Positions 51,847-61,589 of a stretch of DNA of 64,000 nucleotides are shown in pieces. The DNA comes from FEB-25 sp963726315 (GTDB lineage: Bacteria > Chloroflexota > Anaerolineae > Anaerolineales > UBA4823): NCBI GenBank assembly GCA_963726315.1, contig CAVSBZ010000007.1, positions 434,001 through 498,000 on the forward strand, written 5' to 3'. How positions within the stretch are numbered: position 1 is the first letter of the stretch; each line of letters begins with the position of its first letter. Below the pieces are notes generated by a model that made no database searches, was not told the origin of the DNA, and worked only from the letters and a program-made list of their open reading frames with translations. Made by a program: the position numbers and the translations under genes.

Positions 51847-53348
51847 TTATCCCCCCGGAAAAGCACTTTAAGTATATTGAAAGCTGGTGCTTCCGCATAT
51901 AAGCGGGCAGCAGCAGAAACGGCATTCTTTTGAAGCATCAGACGGAGCGCATCGTCTTCGATTAACCGCTGGAGTGCTCTAAAACTGGCTTCCTGGTCAT
52001 GAGTATCTACCACCAGGCAGTTCTGCTCATTTTGGGCATAATCCTGCGTGCCACCATTCGCCGGGGCGATCACCGCCAATCCGGTGGCCATGGCTTCCAC
52101 GGCAGTCAGCCCGAATGCCTGGAAATCTGAAAAATCCACAAAGATATCGGCTTCATTGAACAAATTTACTACCTGGGTTGAGCGCAGCTGCCCGGCGAGC
52201 TGCCAAACGAAGTCTTGCTCGAGGGAGGCAAAGCCTGGGTCTGTGGAATCACAGCCGAACAACCTGATTTGCACCCTGGAGGGGTACATTTCGCTGGCTC
52301 GCCGCAGGATCGCCATGGTCAGTTTTGGGTTCCGCCGAGAAGTAGCCGGACGGATCATGGCAGTGATCCTTAAAGGACGGTCTGGCCAGGAAGGGTCGGT
52401 GCGCGGGTGTGGTCGGAATAGGTCTGTATCGATGTGCCCGCCAACGATGGCGCTTTGAATGTGGTGATGGAGCTGGATTTGTTCGGAAATCCACGCAGTG
52501 GTCACCATACGCAGCAGGTTTTGGGTCAGGGTGTAAGAGGCGGTGGCTTTCTGGAATTCGTGCGAATCCGGCGGGTAGAAATACGGTTCATAATCCTGGA
52601 TGTAATATCCAAGCTTCAAATCAGGTAATTTTTCCGCTGCTGGAGCAATCCAGGCGACGGTTGGGTTGGAAGTGGCGATGACGGCATCGAAATTGGCAGC
52701 CAAGCGGGGAATATCCTCAACGTCGGCAAAAACCACCGGCAGCTTGAGATCGGGATAATTCTTTTCGAACCAGGAGCGGTGAACATTCAGGTTCATGATC
52801 TGGGCATCGACGCCCATGCGCTGCATTGCCCTGGCTACCAGGATAATTGAATTGGCACCACCGCCCAATACGCGGATCGGTGAAACGAACAACACCCGCC
52901 GGTTTCGAAAGAGGGCGCGACCCTGTTCAACCAGCCTCTGGCGCTCAATGAAATTTTGATTATGGCTGGTGAGACCCGTTTGGACCAGCTCAGCGTGGTA
53001 CCCGGAAGCCGGTGTGAATTCGGGAAATAGTGCCTGTCCTTTTTGCTCGAGAGGTGGGGTAAGGTGAATATCCTCCACCTTTAGAAATTGGCCCCGCCCA
53101 CGCGTCACCAGTTTCCTGCGTATTGCCTGGTAGGCGCCCCGAGTTTGCCAGCTGATGAATTGGTATAAGCGTTTGAGAAAAAATACCATCCCATCCTGGC
53201 GAATGATAGTGAATCCATAACGAATATGGCGGATGGCTGACTCCAACCGGCTGACTGGAGCAATATTAGTGTCAACAGGTCGCCTGGTCTCATTCATGAC
53301 GAGGGAAAAATCCAATCGCTGAAGATATTCCTCCAGGAAATGACCCAA
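51843..53348 (-). CDS. GT4 glycosyltransferase, single-module member of a three-gene paralogue array
   Basis: 501 residues. Residues 1-145 are a variable arm; from ~148 the GT4 module begins RRVLFVSPIRVLGGGANSI, then MGVDAQIMNLNVHR, GYYIQDYEPYFYPPDS, VGGHIDTDLFRPHPRT, RITAMIRPATSRRNP, RLFGCDSTDPGF, DIFVDFSDFQAFGLTAVEAMATG and NCLVVDTHDQEASFRALQRLIEDDALR. These blocks are nearly identical in the next two genes. The start TTG at 53348 follows the preceding stop directly; an ATG at 53297 is an alternative. It is a nucleotide-sugar transferase of the cytosol; the sugar is unknown. Confidence 0.85.
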   Translation of the reverse strand: MGHFLEEYLQRLDFSLVMNETRRPVDTNIAPVSRLESAIRHIRYGFTIIRQDGMVFFLKRLYQFISWQTRGAYQAIRRKLVTRGRGQFLKVEDIHLTPPLEQKGQALFPEFTPASGYHAELVQTGLTSHNQNFIERQRLVEQGRALFRNRRVLFVSPIRVLGGGANSIILVARAMQRMGVDAQIMNLNVHRSWFEKNYPDLKLPVVFADVEDIPRLAANFDAVIATSNPTVAWIAPAAEKLPDLKLGYYIQDYEPYFYPPDSHEFQKATASYTLTQNLLRMVTTAWISEQIQLHHHIQSAIVGGHIDTDLFRPHPRTDPSWPDRPLRITAMIRPATSRRNPKLTMAILRRASEMYPSRVQIRLFGCDSTDPGFASLEQDFVWQLAGQLRSTQVVNLFNEADIFVDFSDFQAFGLTAVEAMATGLAVIAPANGGTQDYAQNEQNCLVVDTHDQEASFRALQRLIEDDALRLMLQKNAVSAAARLYAEAPAFNILKVLFRGDK

Positions 53349-55502
53349 TCATGGCTCAACCGGAAAGAGTGCCTTGAGGATATTATAGGCGGGCAGCTCA
53401 GGATAAAACTGAACACCGGTCGAGAGGGCATTCTTCTGCAGCTTCTGCCTGAGCGCATCATCTTCGACCAGGCGCTGCAGGGCTCTGAAACAGGCATCTT
53501 GATCCTGGGTATCTACGACCAGGCAGTTCTCTTCATGCCTGGCAAAGGCATCCGACCCGCCTTTGGAAGGGACAATAGTGGCTAAGCCGCAGCACATTGA
53601 TTCTATGGCAGTCAGCCCGAAGCCCTGAAATATGGAATAGTCCACAAATATATCTGATTGGTTGAGCAGGTTAACGATTTGAGCTGGGCGCAGCTCTCCG
53701 GCAAGCTGCCAGGGGAAATTCTTAGGCAGTGGGGCAAAACCTGGGTCATAGGGTTCACAGCCGAAGAGCAAGAATTCCAATTTTGAGCCATACAGTTTAC
53801 TGGCTTGTTGGAGAATCTGCATCGTCATTCTTGGGCTACGACGCTCCGAGCTGGGACGGATCATGGCGGCAATCCGCAAAGGTTGTTCGGACGGTGAAGA
53901 ATCTGGGAGTGGAATTGGACGAAATAAATCGGTATCGATGTGACCACCAACCAGCTGGCTGGAGATGGCGTGCTGTTGCTCAATCTGGTCACTGATCCAT
54001 TGGTTGGTCACACAGCGCACCTGGTTTGGAATCAGGTTATAAGAAGCTGCGGCAACACGGTAACCTTCAGAATCAGGCCGGTAGAAGTACGGCTCGTAAT
54101 CCTGGATATAGTACCCAACTCGCAAATCGGATCGCTTAACCTGAGCTGGAACAATCCAGGAAACGGTAATGTTGGATGTGGCAACCAGCGCATCATAACC
54201 GTCAGCCATCTCCGGAATATCCTTAATTTCTCCGAACAAAACCGGAACGTCTACAGCGGGGTAGGATTTCATGAAAGATGGGCGGTTGATCAACAAGTTC
54301 ATAATTTGAGCGTCCACTCCCATTTTCCTCATTGCCTGAACTGCGAGAAAAACTGAATTTGATCCACCTCCAGCACCCTTTACCGGCAAGATGAACAGCA
54401 CTCGCCGGTTGTTGAAGTGTTCCCGTCCTGAACGGATCAGATTTTCTCGTTCGGCGATATAACGGTTGTGCCAGTAAATGCCCTCCTGAATACGGTCGTG
54501 GTGAGGATAAGTATTTCCCTCGCTAAAACTGCTATGCTCTTCTTCCTTAGCCAGTGGCGTGACAGGCAGCTCCAGGTTTTCGAGCGAATTATTCGGGTCA
54601 GTATGGTCAGGTTGAACGATATTGACATATGCGTTATCTGCAAGTGCGGGTTGCCAGCTTGTCTGTGATAGATGTAGCCATTCATCTTCTTTAATAACTC
54701 CAAGCTGGTCAATCATCTGGTGTCGCACAAGCAGGAAGTGGTCATCCAGTTTATTCAGTGGTGGGTAAATCCGCCTGGAATACAGAGAGACCAATTCACC
54801 GGTTGGGTTGGGAAGGCTGCTTTCCGGGAGAGTCAGTCTTGCCGGATTGATTGTGGATAGAGTATTCGATATGGCAAGGTCAATCGACAGGTTGGTTAAC
54901 GGACCCACCAGCCCAATCTTGGGGTCACTTTCCATACAAGCCAGCATGCCATCCAACCAACCTGGGGTGACCTGTGTATTGCTGTTAAGCAGGACGGCGA
55001 ATTCAGTCACGGATTTCTGTAAACACTGGTTTAAGGCTTGTGGATAACCCAACTTGTTATCATGCCGGATAATGGGGATAGAATGGCTAAAACCTGCCAG
55101 GTAGTGCTGAGTTTCCTCGTCGCTACCGTCATCAACCAGGGTGATTTGAAAAGGAGGGGGAGTGCATTTTTGGACGGATTCGACACATTCCTTGAACTCT
55201 GAAGTCGAATTATGAATATAAATAAAGATATCGACCGGTGATCGGTGGGGTGACGCCGGGGGGTTAATGCGAATATCTTCAAGCGTGATGACTTTAGCTC
55301 CCTTGGGCATCGTCCCCTTGAAACGCAGGATATACCCGAAGCGGATCAAATCCCAATATACCTTCCTTACTATTAGAAGGACGAAAGTGAATATCCCCTC
55401 ATTACGGATAATAGAGAGCGCATGGCGGATCGGACTTCTCGTGTTTTCTGCCTGTTTGCCAGATGGAATGGGGCTTTGGCGGTGCTGTTTTGATGCGGTC
55501 AT
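53349..55502 (-). CDS. GT2-GT4 fusion glycosyltransferase with decayed GT2 half
   Basis: 717 residues. Residues ~85-330 hold a GT2 fold: VDIFIYIHNSTSEFKEC, LVDDGSDEETQHYL, LLNSNTQVTPGWLDGM. The region where the following gene has GYGEEDDLMLRARKLGW is shortened and altered here (IKEDEWLHLSQTSW), so the usual ED base motif is missing and the GT2 half may be inactive or structural. From ~366 the GT4 module (NNRRVLFILPVKGAGGGSN, MGVDAQIMNLLIN, GYYIQDYEPYFYRPDSEGY, VGGHIDTDLFRPIPLP, LLFGCEPYDPGF, YSIFQGFGLTAIESMCCG, NCLVVDTQDQDACFRALQRLVEDDALR) is complete. It lies between its one-module and three-module paralogues and is probably coupled to both. Confidence 0.85.
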   Translation of the reverse strand: MTASKQHRQSPIPSGKQAENTRSPIRHALSIIRNEGIFTFVLLIVRKVYWDLIRFGYILRFKGTMPKGAKVITLEDIRINPPASPHRSPVDIFIYIHNSTSEFKECVESVQKCTPPPFQITLVDDGSDEETQHYLAGFSHSIPIIRHDNKLGYPQALNQCLQKSVTEFAVLLNSNTQVTPGWLDGMLACMESDPKIGLVGPLTNLSIDLAISNTLSTINPARLTLPESSLPNPTGELVSLYSRRIYPPLNKLDDHFLLVRHQMIDQLGVIKEDEWLHLSQTSWQPALADNAYVNIVQPDHTDPNNSLENLELPVTPLAKEEEHSSFSEGNTYPHHDRIQEGIYWHNRYIAERENLIRSGREHFNNRRVLFILPVKGAGGGSNSVFLAVQAMRKMGVDAQIMNLLINRPSFMKSYPAVDVPVLFGEIKDIPEMADGYDALVATSNITVSWIVPAQVKRSDLRVGYYIQDYEPYFYRPDSEGYRVAAASYNLIPNQVRCVTNQWISDQIEQQHAISSQLVGGHIDTDLFRPIPLPDSSPSEQPLRIAAMIRPSSERRSPRMTMQILQQASKLYGSKLEFLLFGCEPYDPGFAPLPKNFPWQLAGELRPAQIVNLLNQSDIFVDYSIFQGFGLTAIESMCCGLATIVPSKGGSDAFARHEENCLVVDTQDQDACFRALQRLVEDDALRQKLQKNALSTGVQFYPELPAYNILKALFPVEP

Positions 55503-55530
55503 ATCGAGGGATGAGCTCTGGGATTGCCCC

Positions 55531-58494
55531 TTACAAGGGGAATAAAGTGTTCAGCATATTCAAAGCGACCTGCTCTGGAAAATAAGCACAAATATCGTGA
55601 ATGGCATTGTGCCGCAGTTGATCGCGAAGCTTTTCATCATCAATGAGGCGCTGTAAGGCAGCCCACACGTTATCAAAAGCTGACATGTCGACAACCAAAC
55701 TGTTTTGTTCATTTATGGCGTAAGTGGTTGCACCACCATTTTGGGGAACGATCACCGCTGAACCGCAAGCCATAGCCTCCATGGCAGTCAGACCCATCGC
55801 CTGATGGGACGAGTAATCAACAAAAATATCGGTCTGACTGAGCAGATTAGCTACCTGGGAAGGAGAGAGAATCCCATATAATTTCCACGGGAAGCCTTGC
55901 GCCAACTGCTGAAAGTCAAGATTATCGTGAGTGGTTCCGAACTGGTTAATCTCGACCTCACCTCTATATTTTTGGGACAATTTTCGTAGCAGCGTCATCG
56001 TTTTTTTGGGTTCCCGATATGAAGATTCCGGCCGGATCATAGCGGTGATCGTCAATGGTCCATCAGGCCAAACCGGGCGATGATGCGGGCGTGGGCGAAA
56101 GAGATCAATATCCACGCTGGCACCAATCACTCTACATTCGCGACTGGTGGAACGAATGATCTGCTGTCGTGTCCAATCTGTTTTGGTGAATAGGACCATA
56201 TTCTCAATCAAGGTATAAGAATTGAGGGCGCTTTGATAGCGCGAGTCAGCATCTTTATACATTAATGGTTCGAACCCCTGAATATAATAACCAAGCGCCG
56301 GATGAGGCGTCCTTGATTGGAGGGGTTTAAGCCAATCAACCGTTGGGTTAAACGTGGCGATAACAGCATCATAATTTTGAGCTGCGAATTCCAGATCTGC
56401 TTCACTACCAAAAATTGTATAAGGAAGGAGGTCTGGATAGGACTTAATGAAACCCTGCTTGTGTGAGGCTGGGTGAAAATAGGATACTTTTACTCCCATC
56501 TCTTGCATGGCGAAGCTCTCAGTGCGGATGACATTGACACCCCCGCCAGGATTATAGATGGCATCGAACACAAAGAGAACCTTCTTGCCTGACAACTGCT
56601 TACCTTCATGAACGCATTTTTGCCTGTCATGGGCCACCTGTGCTCTGGCGCGGATCCCTTCCAAGACTGGATCTTGCAGGCAAAAATGCACGCTCTGCGA
56701 AAGCATCTTTTCGCCGTGTTTCTTGCGCAGGATTTTTTGGGCGCGTTCAGAGAGCGCCAAACGTTGGTCAGTCGAATAGCTCTTGGATTGGGCATGGTAA
56801 ATATAAGCATCGTCGGCAAGCGCCAGCTTCCAACCCAGCTTGCGGGCGCGCAGCATGAGGTCATCCTCTTCACCATACCCCTGCCTGAACTGCTCCTCGT
56901 CGAATAGCCCGGCCTCATCCAATAATTTCCGCCTGATCAGCAAGCAGAAGCCGTTCAATAAGGGCATATCCACATACAATCTGGCAGACCTGGAGGCGAC
57001 CAGCTGTGCCATGCCGGCGGGGGATAACCCCCCCGGTAATGGGTTGGAAGCCCAATCGCCGTTCTCCTCAATTTTAGGAACTGACTGCCAGGAGGCGGTG
57101 TTAGAAAGCGGACCAACTGCCCCGATCTTGTCGTCGGTTTGGATACACGCCATCAGTCTGTCCAACCAATCTGGGGTCAGGATGGTGTCGCTATTTAACA
57201 ATACCAGAAACTCCGCGCTGGATGCACGCATCCCCCGGTTGGCAGCGCTGGGATAACCCGTTGGCTGGTCCGATCTGAGCAACAGGGAGTTGTGCAAAGC
57301 GGTAAATTCGCCCAGGTATTGGGCGGTTTGCTCACCAGAGCCATCATCGACCAAAATAAGCTTGTACGGCTGAGTGGTGTGCTCAATGAGGGAATCCAGG
57401 CAATTGCGGGTATCTTCCAGTGCATTATGCACACAGATAATAATATCCACATTGGTTGTATGTGGTTCGAGCCTTGGTCGGTCGACCATACCGGCGATCT
57501 CACAGACTTGACTGGCTGGCGATGAATTGGAATGCCTTAGCCTATATTGATGCCAAAGAATACTGGTTCTAAGAGCAAGCCTTCCATAAAGTTTCTGCGA
57601 AGAGAATTGAAAAAAGCCGATGAAGCCTTCACGGCGGAACACCTGATACCCCCGAAATACATTGCGCATGGCTGATTCCCGCCGGCTTCCCAGGGGAATG
57701 ATCCGCTCCCTGAAGTGTTGTACGTGGGTAATAAGTCGCCAGCTGGTGCTGTTCCTGATCGCATCCAGCTCCGCCTGGAGACGCTTCGGCTTCCAATATT
57801 GAAGCTCCATCTCTTTCCTGGCAAGCTCATTTTTATATTCCACGCTGAGCGCGCGCCTCAGTGCGGCTTCCTGTGAAACCTGCCAGATCTTCCGTTCGTA
57901 GAGCATTATCTGGTCCGCTAATTGTAGCTTGGCTTTCAGGAAGCGCATCGCCCATGGAGCGACGAAAGAAGCGTCGAAGTCAAGGTCATGGATGAAGCCA
58001 AGCCGGTTAAAGATGGCTGCCCAATACTCGGGTGGTTGGGTGGTTCCATGTGACGAATGATTAGAATCGATTGGCAGGCAGGAAAAAAGTACGTCTTCAG
58101 TATGCAGACACAGGTTTTCCAATGCGCTGACCGCATCTTCAGGAGACAGGTGCTCGACGACATCGATACAGATGATCAAATCGAAATGCGTTTGGGGTAA
58201 AGGCTCGAGGATCGACCCTCCCTGGCAGTAAGGTTGACTTTCAGTCAACACCCTGCCTATGGAGGTTTCGGAGCTATCGATTCCCCACGCATCCACGCCA
58301 CGGTTGCGCAGCGCTCTAATCAGGTAACCGCTTCCACATCCGGTATCCAGGACTGTGGCGGGCTGCAGGTCAAGCACGATGCGTTCAGCCAGACTTTCGA
58401 ATGACCCCGTCGTGGAATCATCGGGAAAGGCTTGATCGCCCCAGCGCATGGTGTGGTAGATCTGGTTAAAATTATCCTGGTGGTTAGGTGTCAT
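55531..58494 (-). CDS. Three-domain fusion: SAM methyltransferase, GT2 and GT4 glycosyltransferase
   Basis: 987 residues, an unusual single polypeptide. Residues ~1-200: class I methyltransferase (VLDTGCGSGYLIRALRNRG near 56, DSSETSIGRVL, HFDLIICIDVVEHLSPEDAV near 108). Residues ~210-340: helical linker. Residues ~345-600: GT2 (VDIIICVHNALEDTRNC, LVDDGSGEQTAQYL, LLNSDTILTPDWLDRL, GYGEEDDLMLRARKLGW with the base motif). From ~636: GT4 (KKVLFVFDAIYNPGGGVNVI, MGVKVSYFHP, GYYIQGFEPLMYKDAD, DIFVDYSSHQAMGLTAMEAMACG, NSLVVDMSAFDNVW). One protein could add and methylate successive sugars. The start at 58494 is ATG; upstream lies the Wzt gene by 53 bases. The GT4 part is homologous to the two genes downstream. 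Confidence 0.9.
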   Translation of the reverse strand: MTPNHQDNFNQIYHTMRWGDQAFPDDSTTGSFESLAERIVLDLQPATVLDTGCGSGYLIRALRNRGVDAWGIDSSETSIGRVLTESQPYCQGGSILEPLPQTHFDLIICIDVVEHLSPEDAVSALENLCLHTEDVLFSCLPIDSNHSSHGTTQPPEYWAAIFNRLGFIHDLDFDASFVAPWAMRFLKAKLQLADQIMLYERKIWQVSQEAALRRALSVEYKNELARKEMELQYWKPKRLQAELDAIRNSTSWRLITHVQHFRERIIPLGSRRESAMRNVFRGYQVFRREGFIGFFQFSSQKLYGRLALRTSILWHQYRLRHSNSSPASQVCEIAGMVDRPRLEPHTTNVDIIICVHNALEDTRNCLDSLIEHTTQPYKLILVDDGSGEQTAQYLGEFTALHNSLLLRSDQPTGYPSAANRGMRASSAEFLVLLNSDTILTPDWLDRLMACIQTDDKIGAVGPLSNTASWQSVPKIEENGDWASNPLPGGLSPAGMAQLVASRSARLYVDMPLLNGFCLLIRRKLLDEAGLFDEEQFRQGYGEEDDLMLRARKLGWKLALADDAYIYHAQSKSYSTDQRLALSERAQKILRKKHGEKMLSQSVHFCLQDPVLEGIRARAQVAHDRQKCVHEGKQLSGKKVLFVFDAIYNPGGGVNVIRTESFAMQEMGVKVSYFHPASHKQGFIKSYPDLLPYTIFGSEADLEFAAQNYDAVIATFNPTVDWLKPLQSRTPHPALGYYIQGFEPLMYKDADSRYQSALNSYTLIENMVLFTKTDWTRQQIIRSTSRECRVIGASVDIDLFRPRPHHRPVWPDGPLTITAMIRPESSYREPKKTMTLLRKLSQKYRGEVEINQFGTTHDNLDFQQLAQGFPWKLYGILSPSQVANLLSQTDIFVDYSSHQAMGLTAMEAMACGSAVIVPQNGGATTYAINEQNSLVVDMSAFDNVWAALQRLIDDEKLRDQLRHNAIHDICAYFPEQVALNMLNTLFPL

Positions 58495-58547
58495 GCTTGC
58501 TTATCGCCCCATTGGGTCGCAGAAATCCTGCATGTATCCAGCATTTT

Positions 58548-59798
58548 TTATAACAGGTGCCATTCACCACTCATGGTCATAACCCCATAACGATCATGAA
58601 CGTTATGTCCATGGTTGTTAATTCGGAAGGTGTAGTAGTGATCGTGGTAGTCAAGGATGATATTTCCGAGGCGATTAACCAGCGCAATGGATAATTGATA
58701 CATACCTTCCATCAGGGGGAGAGAGGGAATGGTATAAACGATCCCACCAATCCCCGGCATTACTTTTATATCCAAACCATCGAAAGCCGTGTTCGGTCCG
58801 GTGATATGAACTCCATCCTGCCGGTGGATGGCAATCCCTACCTCCAGTGAATTGACCTGTTCGTGGGCAACATATTCAATCTGCACCTGCATACATTCGC
58901 CGGTATGGAATATTTGCTGCTCCCGGTCCTGTTTATTTAATATCCTGACTTGCCTGATTTCGATGGGTTTATATTCTTTTTCGTCAGAATTATCACCTGC
59001 CTGGCTCTGGGCGATAAGCTGCCGGTTTTCTTCTTCCGAGACGAGACCAAGGTAACGATCGACCACTGTTTTTGCATTATCCATCGATACAATTTGGCCG
59101 CGGTGAAGCCAGGCGGCTCGCTGGCACATCCCCTCGATCACGCTCATCGAGTGGGAAACGAGCAGGATGGTCGCCCCTTGAGATTTGATTGCCAGGATGC
59201 GGTCATAACTCTTATGCTGAAAAGCTTCATCGCCTACCGATAAAATCTCATCCACAATCAGGATGTCGGGCTGTGAATCGGTTGCCACAGCGAAGCCCAG
59301 CCGGGCAGTCATGCCGGAAGAATAGGTGCGCAGTGGTGCGTCAATGAAATCACCCAGCTCTGAAAACTCAACGATGCGCGGGAATTTTTTATGCATTTCT
59401 TCCTGGCTGAATCCGAGCATGGCACCATTGAGATATATATTCTCGCGGCCGGTCAGCTCAGGGTGAAAGCCCGCACCGACTTCAAGCAGGGGTGCCACGC
59501 GCCCTCTCACAATCACCCGCCCTGCTGTTGGTCGGATCACTTTTGCCACCAGCTTTAGCAGCGTGCTTTTCCCGGCGCCATTATGACCGATCAGACCGAA
59601 TACTTCGCCCCGGTTTACACTCAGGTTTACCTGGTTCAAAGCATTAAAAGTGCGCTGTTTGACCTTCCCCTCAATCAAGCGGATAAAGTACTCCTTGAAT
59701 GTGCCTATCTGCTCCTGGGGGACGCGGTACTTTACCGAGACGTTATTGAGCTCGATAATGGTTTGATCGGATGTCAATGCGGCAGGAGTTTCAGTCAT
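58548..59798 (-). CDS. ABC transporter ATP-binding protein for glycan export (Wzt-like), second copy
   Basis: About 416 residues from ATG 59798, five bases after the permease stop with AGGA in front. Walker A is GLIGHNGAGKSTLLKLV near residue 66, signature YSSGMTARLGFAVA and Walker B DILIVDEILSVGD; the N-terminus holds IIELNNVSVKYRVPQEQIG. Residues ~250-416 form the additional Wzt-type beta-domain, with QVQIEYVAHEQVNSLEVGIAI and GMYQLSIALVNRLG, expected to recognise the end-modified polymer. Its C-terminal domain and the one at 43896 differ, fitting two different chains. Confidence 0.95.
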   Translation of the reverse strand: MTETPAALTSDQTIIELNNVSVKYRVPQEQIGTFKEYFIRLIEGKVKQRTFNALNQVNLSVNRGEVFGLIGHNGAGKSTLLKLVAKVIRPTAGRVIVRGRVAPLLEVGAGFHPELTGRENIYLNGAMLGFSQEEMHKKFPRIVEFSELGDFIDAPLRTYSSGMTARLGFAVATDSQPDILIVDEILSVGDEAFQHKSYDRILAIKSQGATILLVSHSMSVIEGMCQRAAWLHRGQIVSMDNAKTVVDRYLGLVSEEENRQLIAQSQAGDNSDEKEYKPIEIRQVRILNKQDREQQIFHTGECMQVQIEYVAHEQVNSLEVGIAIHRQDGVHITGPNTAFDGLDIKVMPGIGGIVYTIPSLPLMEGMYQLSIALVNRLGNIILDYHDHYYTFRINNHGHNVHDRYGVMTMSGEWHLL

Positions 59799-59802
59799 TT
59801 TC

Positions 59803-60642
59803 CTATATCCGGTAGGCAAATTCATCCGATTTATTGGTAAAAACCAGCCAACCAAGGGTCAGGAAGAATAAAGAGATACCCAGCGGTATCAGGAACTCGG
59901 TCATGGTAGGTAATCTGCCAAAATAGATGGGGATGCGGAACAGGGTGACCATATGATACATGGGATTGAGTACGGTGAGGTAGAACCGGTAGGCCTCTGG
60001 CAAAATCGTGACGGGATACATGACCGGGGTGAGGAACATCCACGCCATCATAAGTATTTGGTACATCTCGGCAATATCCGGGAAATAGACCGCCAGGGTG
60101 GATATTAATAACCCGATTCCCAGGGCAAACCCTGCCAGGATCACTACCGATATGGGGGTAAATAAAATCGACCAGTGCAGTTTAAGCCCGGTGATAAACA
60201 TGACCCCAATTAGAGGCACCATTGAGAGAGTAATGTTTACCAGACCAGTGCCAATGGCAGCGATGGCAAATGAGGTCCTGGGCATGTAGATGCGGTTGAG
60301 CAAACCACCCCCCCAGACCAGGTTAACCATCGAGGCAGTAGTGGTCTGGCTGAAAAATGTCCAGGCTAACAAACCGCTTAGTACATAGGCTGGATAGGAT
60401 GGCAGGTCACCAGCTCGAAAAAACTGGGAGAAAGCAATCGTCCACACCAACATCATGCCGAGGGGGTTGAGCATCGTCCAGGCAACACCCAGGAATGACC
60501 TCTTGTAGCGGGTCAGGATGTCTCTACGGATCAGCTGCAGGATCAGGTAGCGATAATTAAATATCTCGCGCAGCTCTTCAAGCACGACAGAGCCCCGGCG
60601 AGTGCTATCATATACCACAGAAAGACCAGGTTGAGACTTCAT
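59803..60642 (-). CDS. ABC-2 type polysaccharide export permease (Wzm-like), second copy
   Basis: 279 residues. The N-terminal signature LREIFNYRYLILQLIRRDILTRYKRSFLGVAWTMLNP is the same family mark as the 45222 gene but the rest differs. Six membrane helices are visible (MMLVWTIAFSQFF, YPAYVLSGLLAWTFFSQTT, IGTGLVNITLSMVPLIGVMFI, ILFTPISVVILAGFALGIGLLI, YQILMMAWMFLTPVMYPVTIL, LIPLGISLFFLTLGWLVF). It is directly upstream of its ATPase. The pair exports undecaprenyl-linked glycan. Confidence 0.94.
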   Translation of the reverse strand: MKSQPGLSVVYDSTRRGSVVLEELREIFNYRYLILQLIRRDILTRYKRSFLGVAWTMLNPLGMMLVWTIAFSQFFRAGDLPSYPAYVLSGLLAWTFFSQTTTASMVNLVWGGGLLNRIYMPRTSFAIAAIGTGLVNITLSMVPLIGVMFITGLKLHWSILFTPISVVILAGFALGIGLLISTLAVYFPDIAEMYQILMMAWMFLTPVMYPVTILPEAYRFYLTVLNPMYHMVTLFRIPIYFGRLPTMTEFLIPLGISLFFLTLGWLVFTNKSDEFAYRI

Positions 60643-60727
60643 GGATTACCTTGTGATGATTCCTGATTATTATATAACGTGTTGTACCTCGGGGTGGATT
60701 GGGAAGCAGGTCTCCATCCAGAAGGGA

Positions 60728-61528
60728 TTATTTGGTGGCGAGAAATCCGCCGACGACCTTGGTCATCACTAATTTGCCATCTTTTGCCAGGCGTTGCTCG
60801 GCAACGGTTTTAATCGCCTGCATGACTTGCTCGAAGCCCCCTGAATCTTCAAACAAGGTCTTCCAAAGCCGGCGATCTTCAGATAACGATGCCCGGGTGT
60901 AGGCAAGGAATGGGTCAACTTCTTCGAATGTCAACGGGTTTTCGAAGATGTGCAGCTCAACCGTAGAGAACAGGTTTTGAATGTTCTTATAGATCAGGCT
61001 GGAATAGCGTGAGCTGCCCGGCATGGGTGGAATGGGTTTGTGTGTTGCCTCAAAGATGAGGTCATAAAATAGTTTTTTATTTTCCGGCATGGGACCGGTG
61101 GTAAATAAGCGTCCACCTAGGTTGAGCACCCTGTGCATCTCAGCGATTGTGTAGGGTATGTCTTCGGAATAATAGATTGCAAAACAAGAGGTCACCAGGT
61201 CGAACTCGTCATTGTTAATCGGAAAGCGCTGGTTGAAATCGAGGTCGATGAACCGGATGCGGTTCCCAATCTTGGCATTTTCCTGGCGTGCTTTTTCGAG
61301 CAGCTCTGGGTTTACGTCACCACCCGTAATATCTGCCTCGCCATCCAACGCTTTATAAAAAAGGAAGCATTGTTTACCTGCCCCACAGCCGATATCCAGG
61401 ATTTTTGAGCCCTTTTGTGGATTGATGATATGGAGCATCCATTCATCGATATCACGGCTACCATATTTCTTATGGATATCGATGCGGGCGAGCAGGTCAT
61501 TGGTTGTTTCTTGATATTCGATTTTCAT
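60728..61528 (-). CDS. SAM-dependent methyltransferase
   Basis: 266 residues. Core motifs KILDIGCGAGKQCFLFYKAL near residue 40, TGGDVNPELLEKARQEN, RFIDLDFNQRFPINNDEFDLVTSCFAIYY near 90-118 and LGGRLFTTGPMPENK near 135 identify a class I enzyme of the Methyltransf_11 kind. The C-terminal third is helical, without name. It is upstream in order of the second Wzm/Wzt pair; a role in chain-end methylation, which Wzt domains can read as the export signal, is a reasonable inference, not shown. Confidence 0.82.
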   Translation of the reverse strand: MKIEYQETTNDLLARIDIHKKYGSRDIDEWMLHIINPQKGSKILDIGCGAGKQCFLFYKALDGEADITGGDVNPELLEKARQENAKIGNRIRFIDLDFNQRFPINNDEFDLVTSCFAIYYSEDIPYTIAEMHRVLNLGGRLFTTGPMPENKKLFYDLIFEATHKPIPPMPGSSRYSSLIYKNIQNLFSTVELHIFENPLTFEEVDPFLAYTRASLSEDRRLWKTLFEDSGGFEQVMQAIKTVAEQRLAKDGKLVMTKVVGGFLATK

Positions 61529-61589
61529 AAGGCATCCTCTTTAAAATCTTCCTTTCGGAGAATAATTCTTTCGAGACTGACGATAACAT

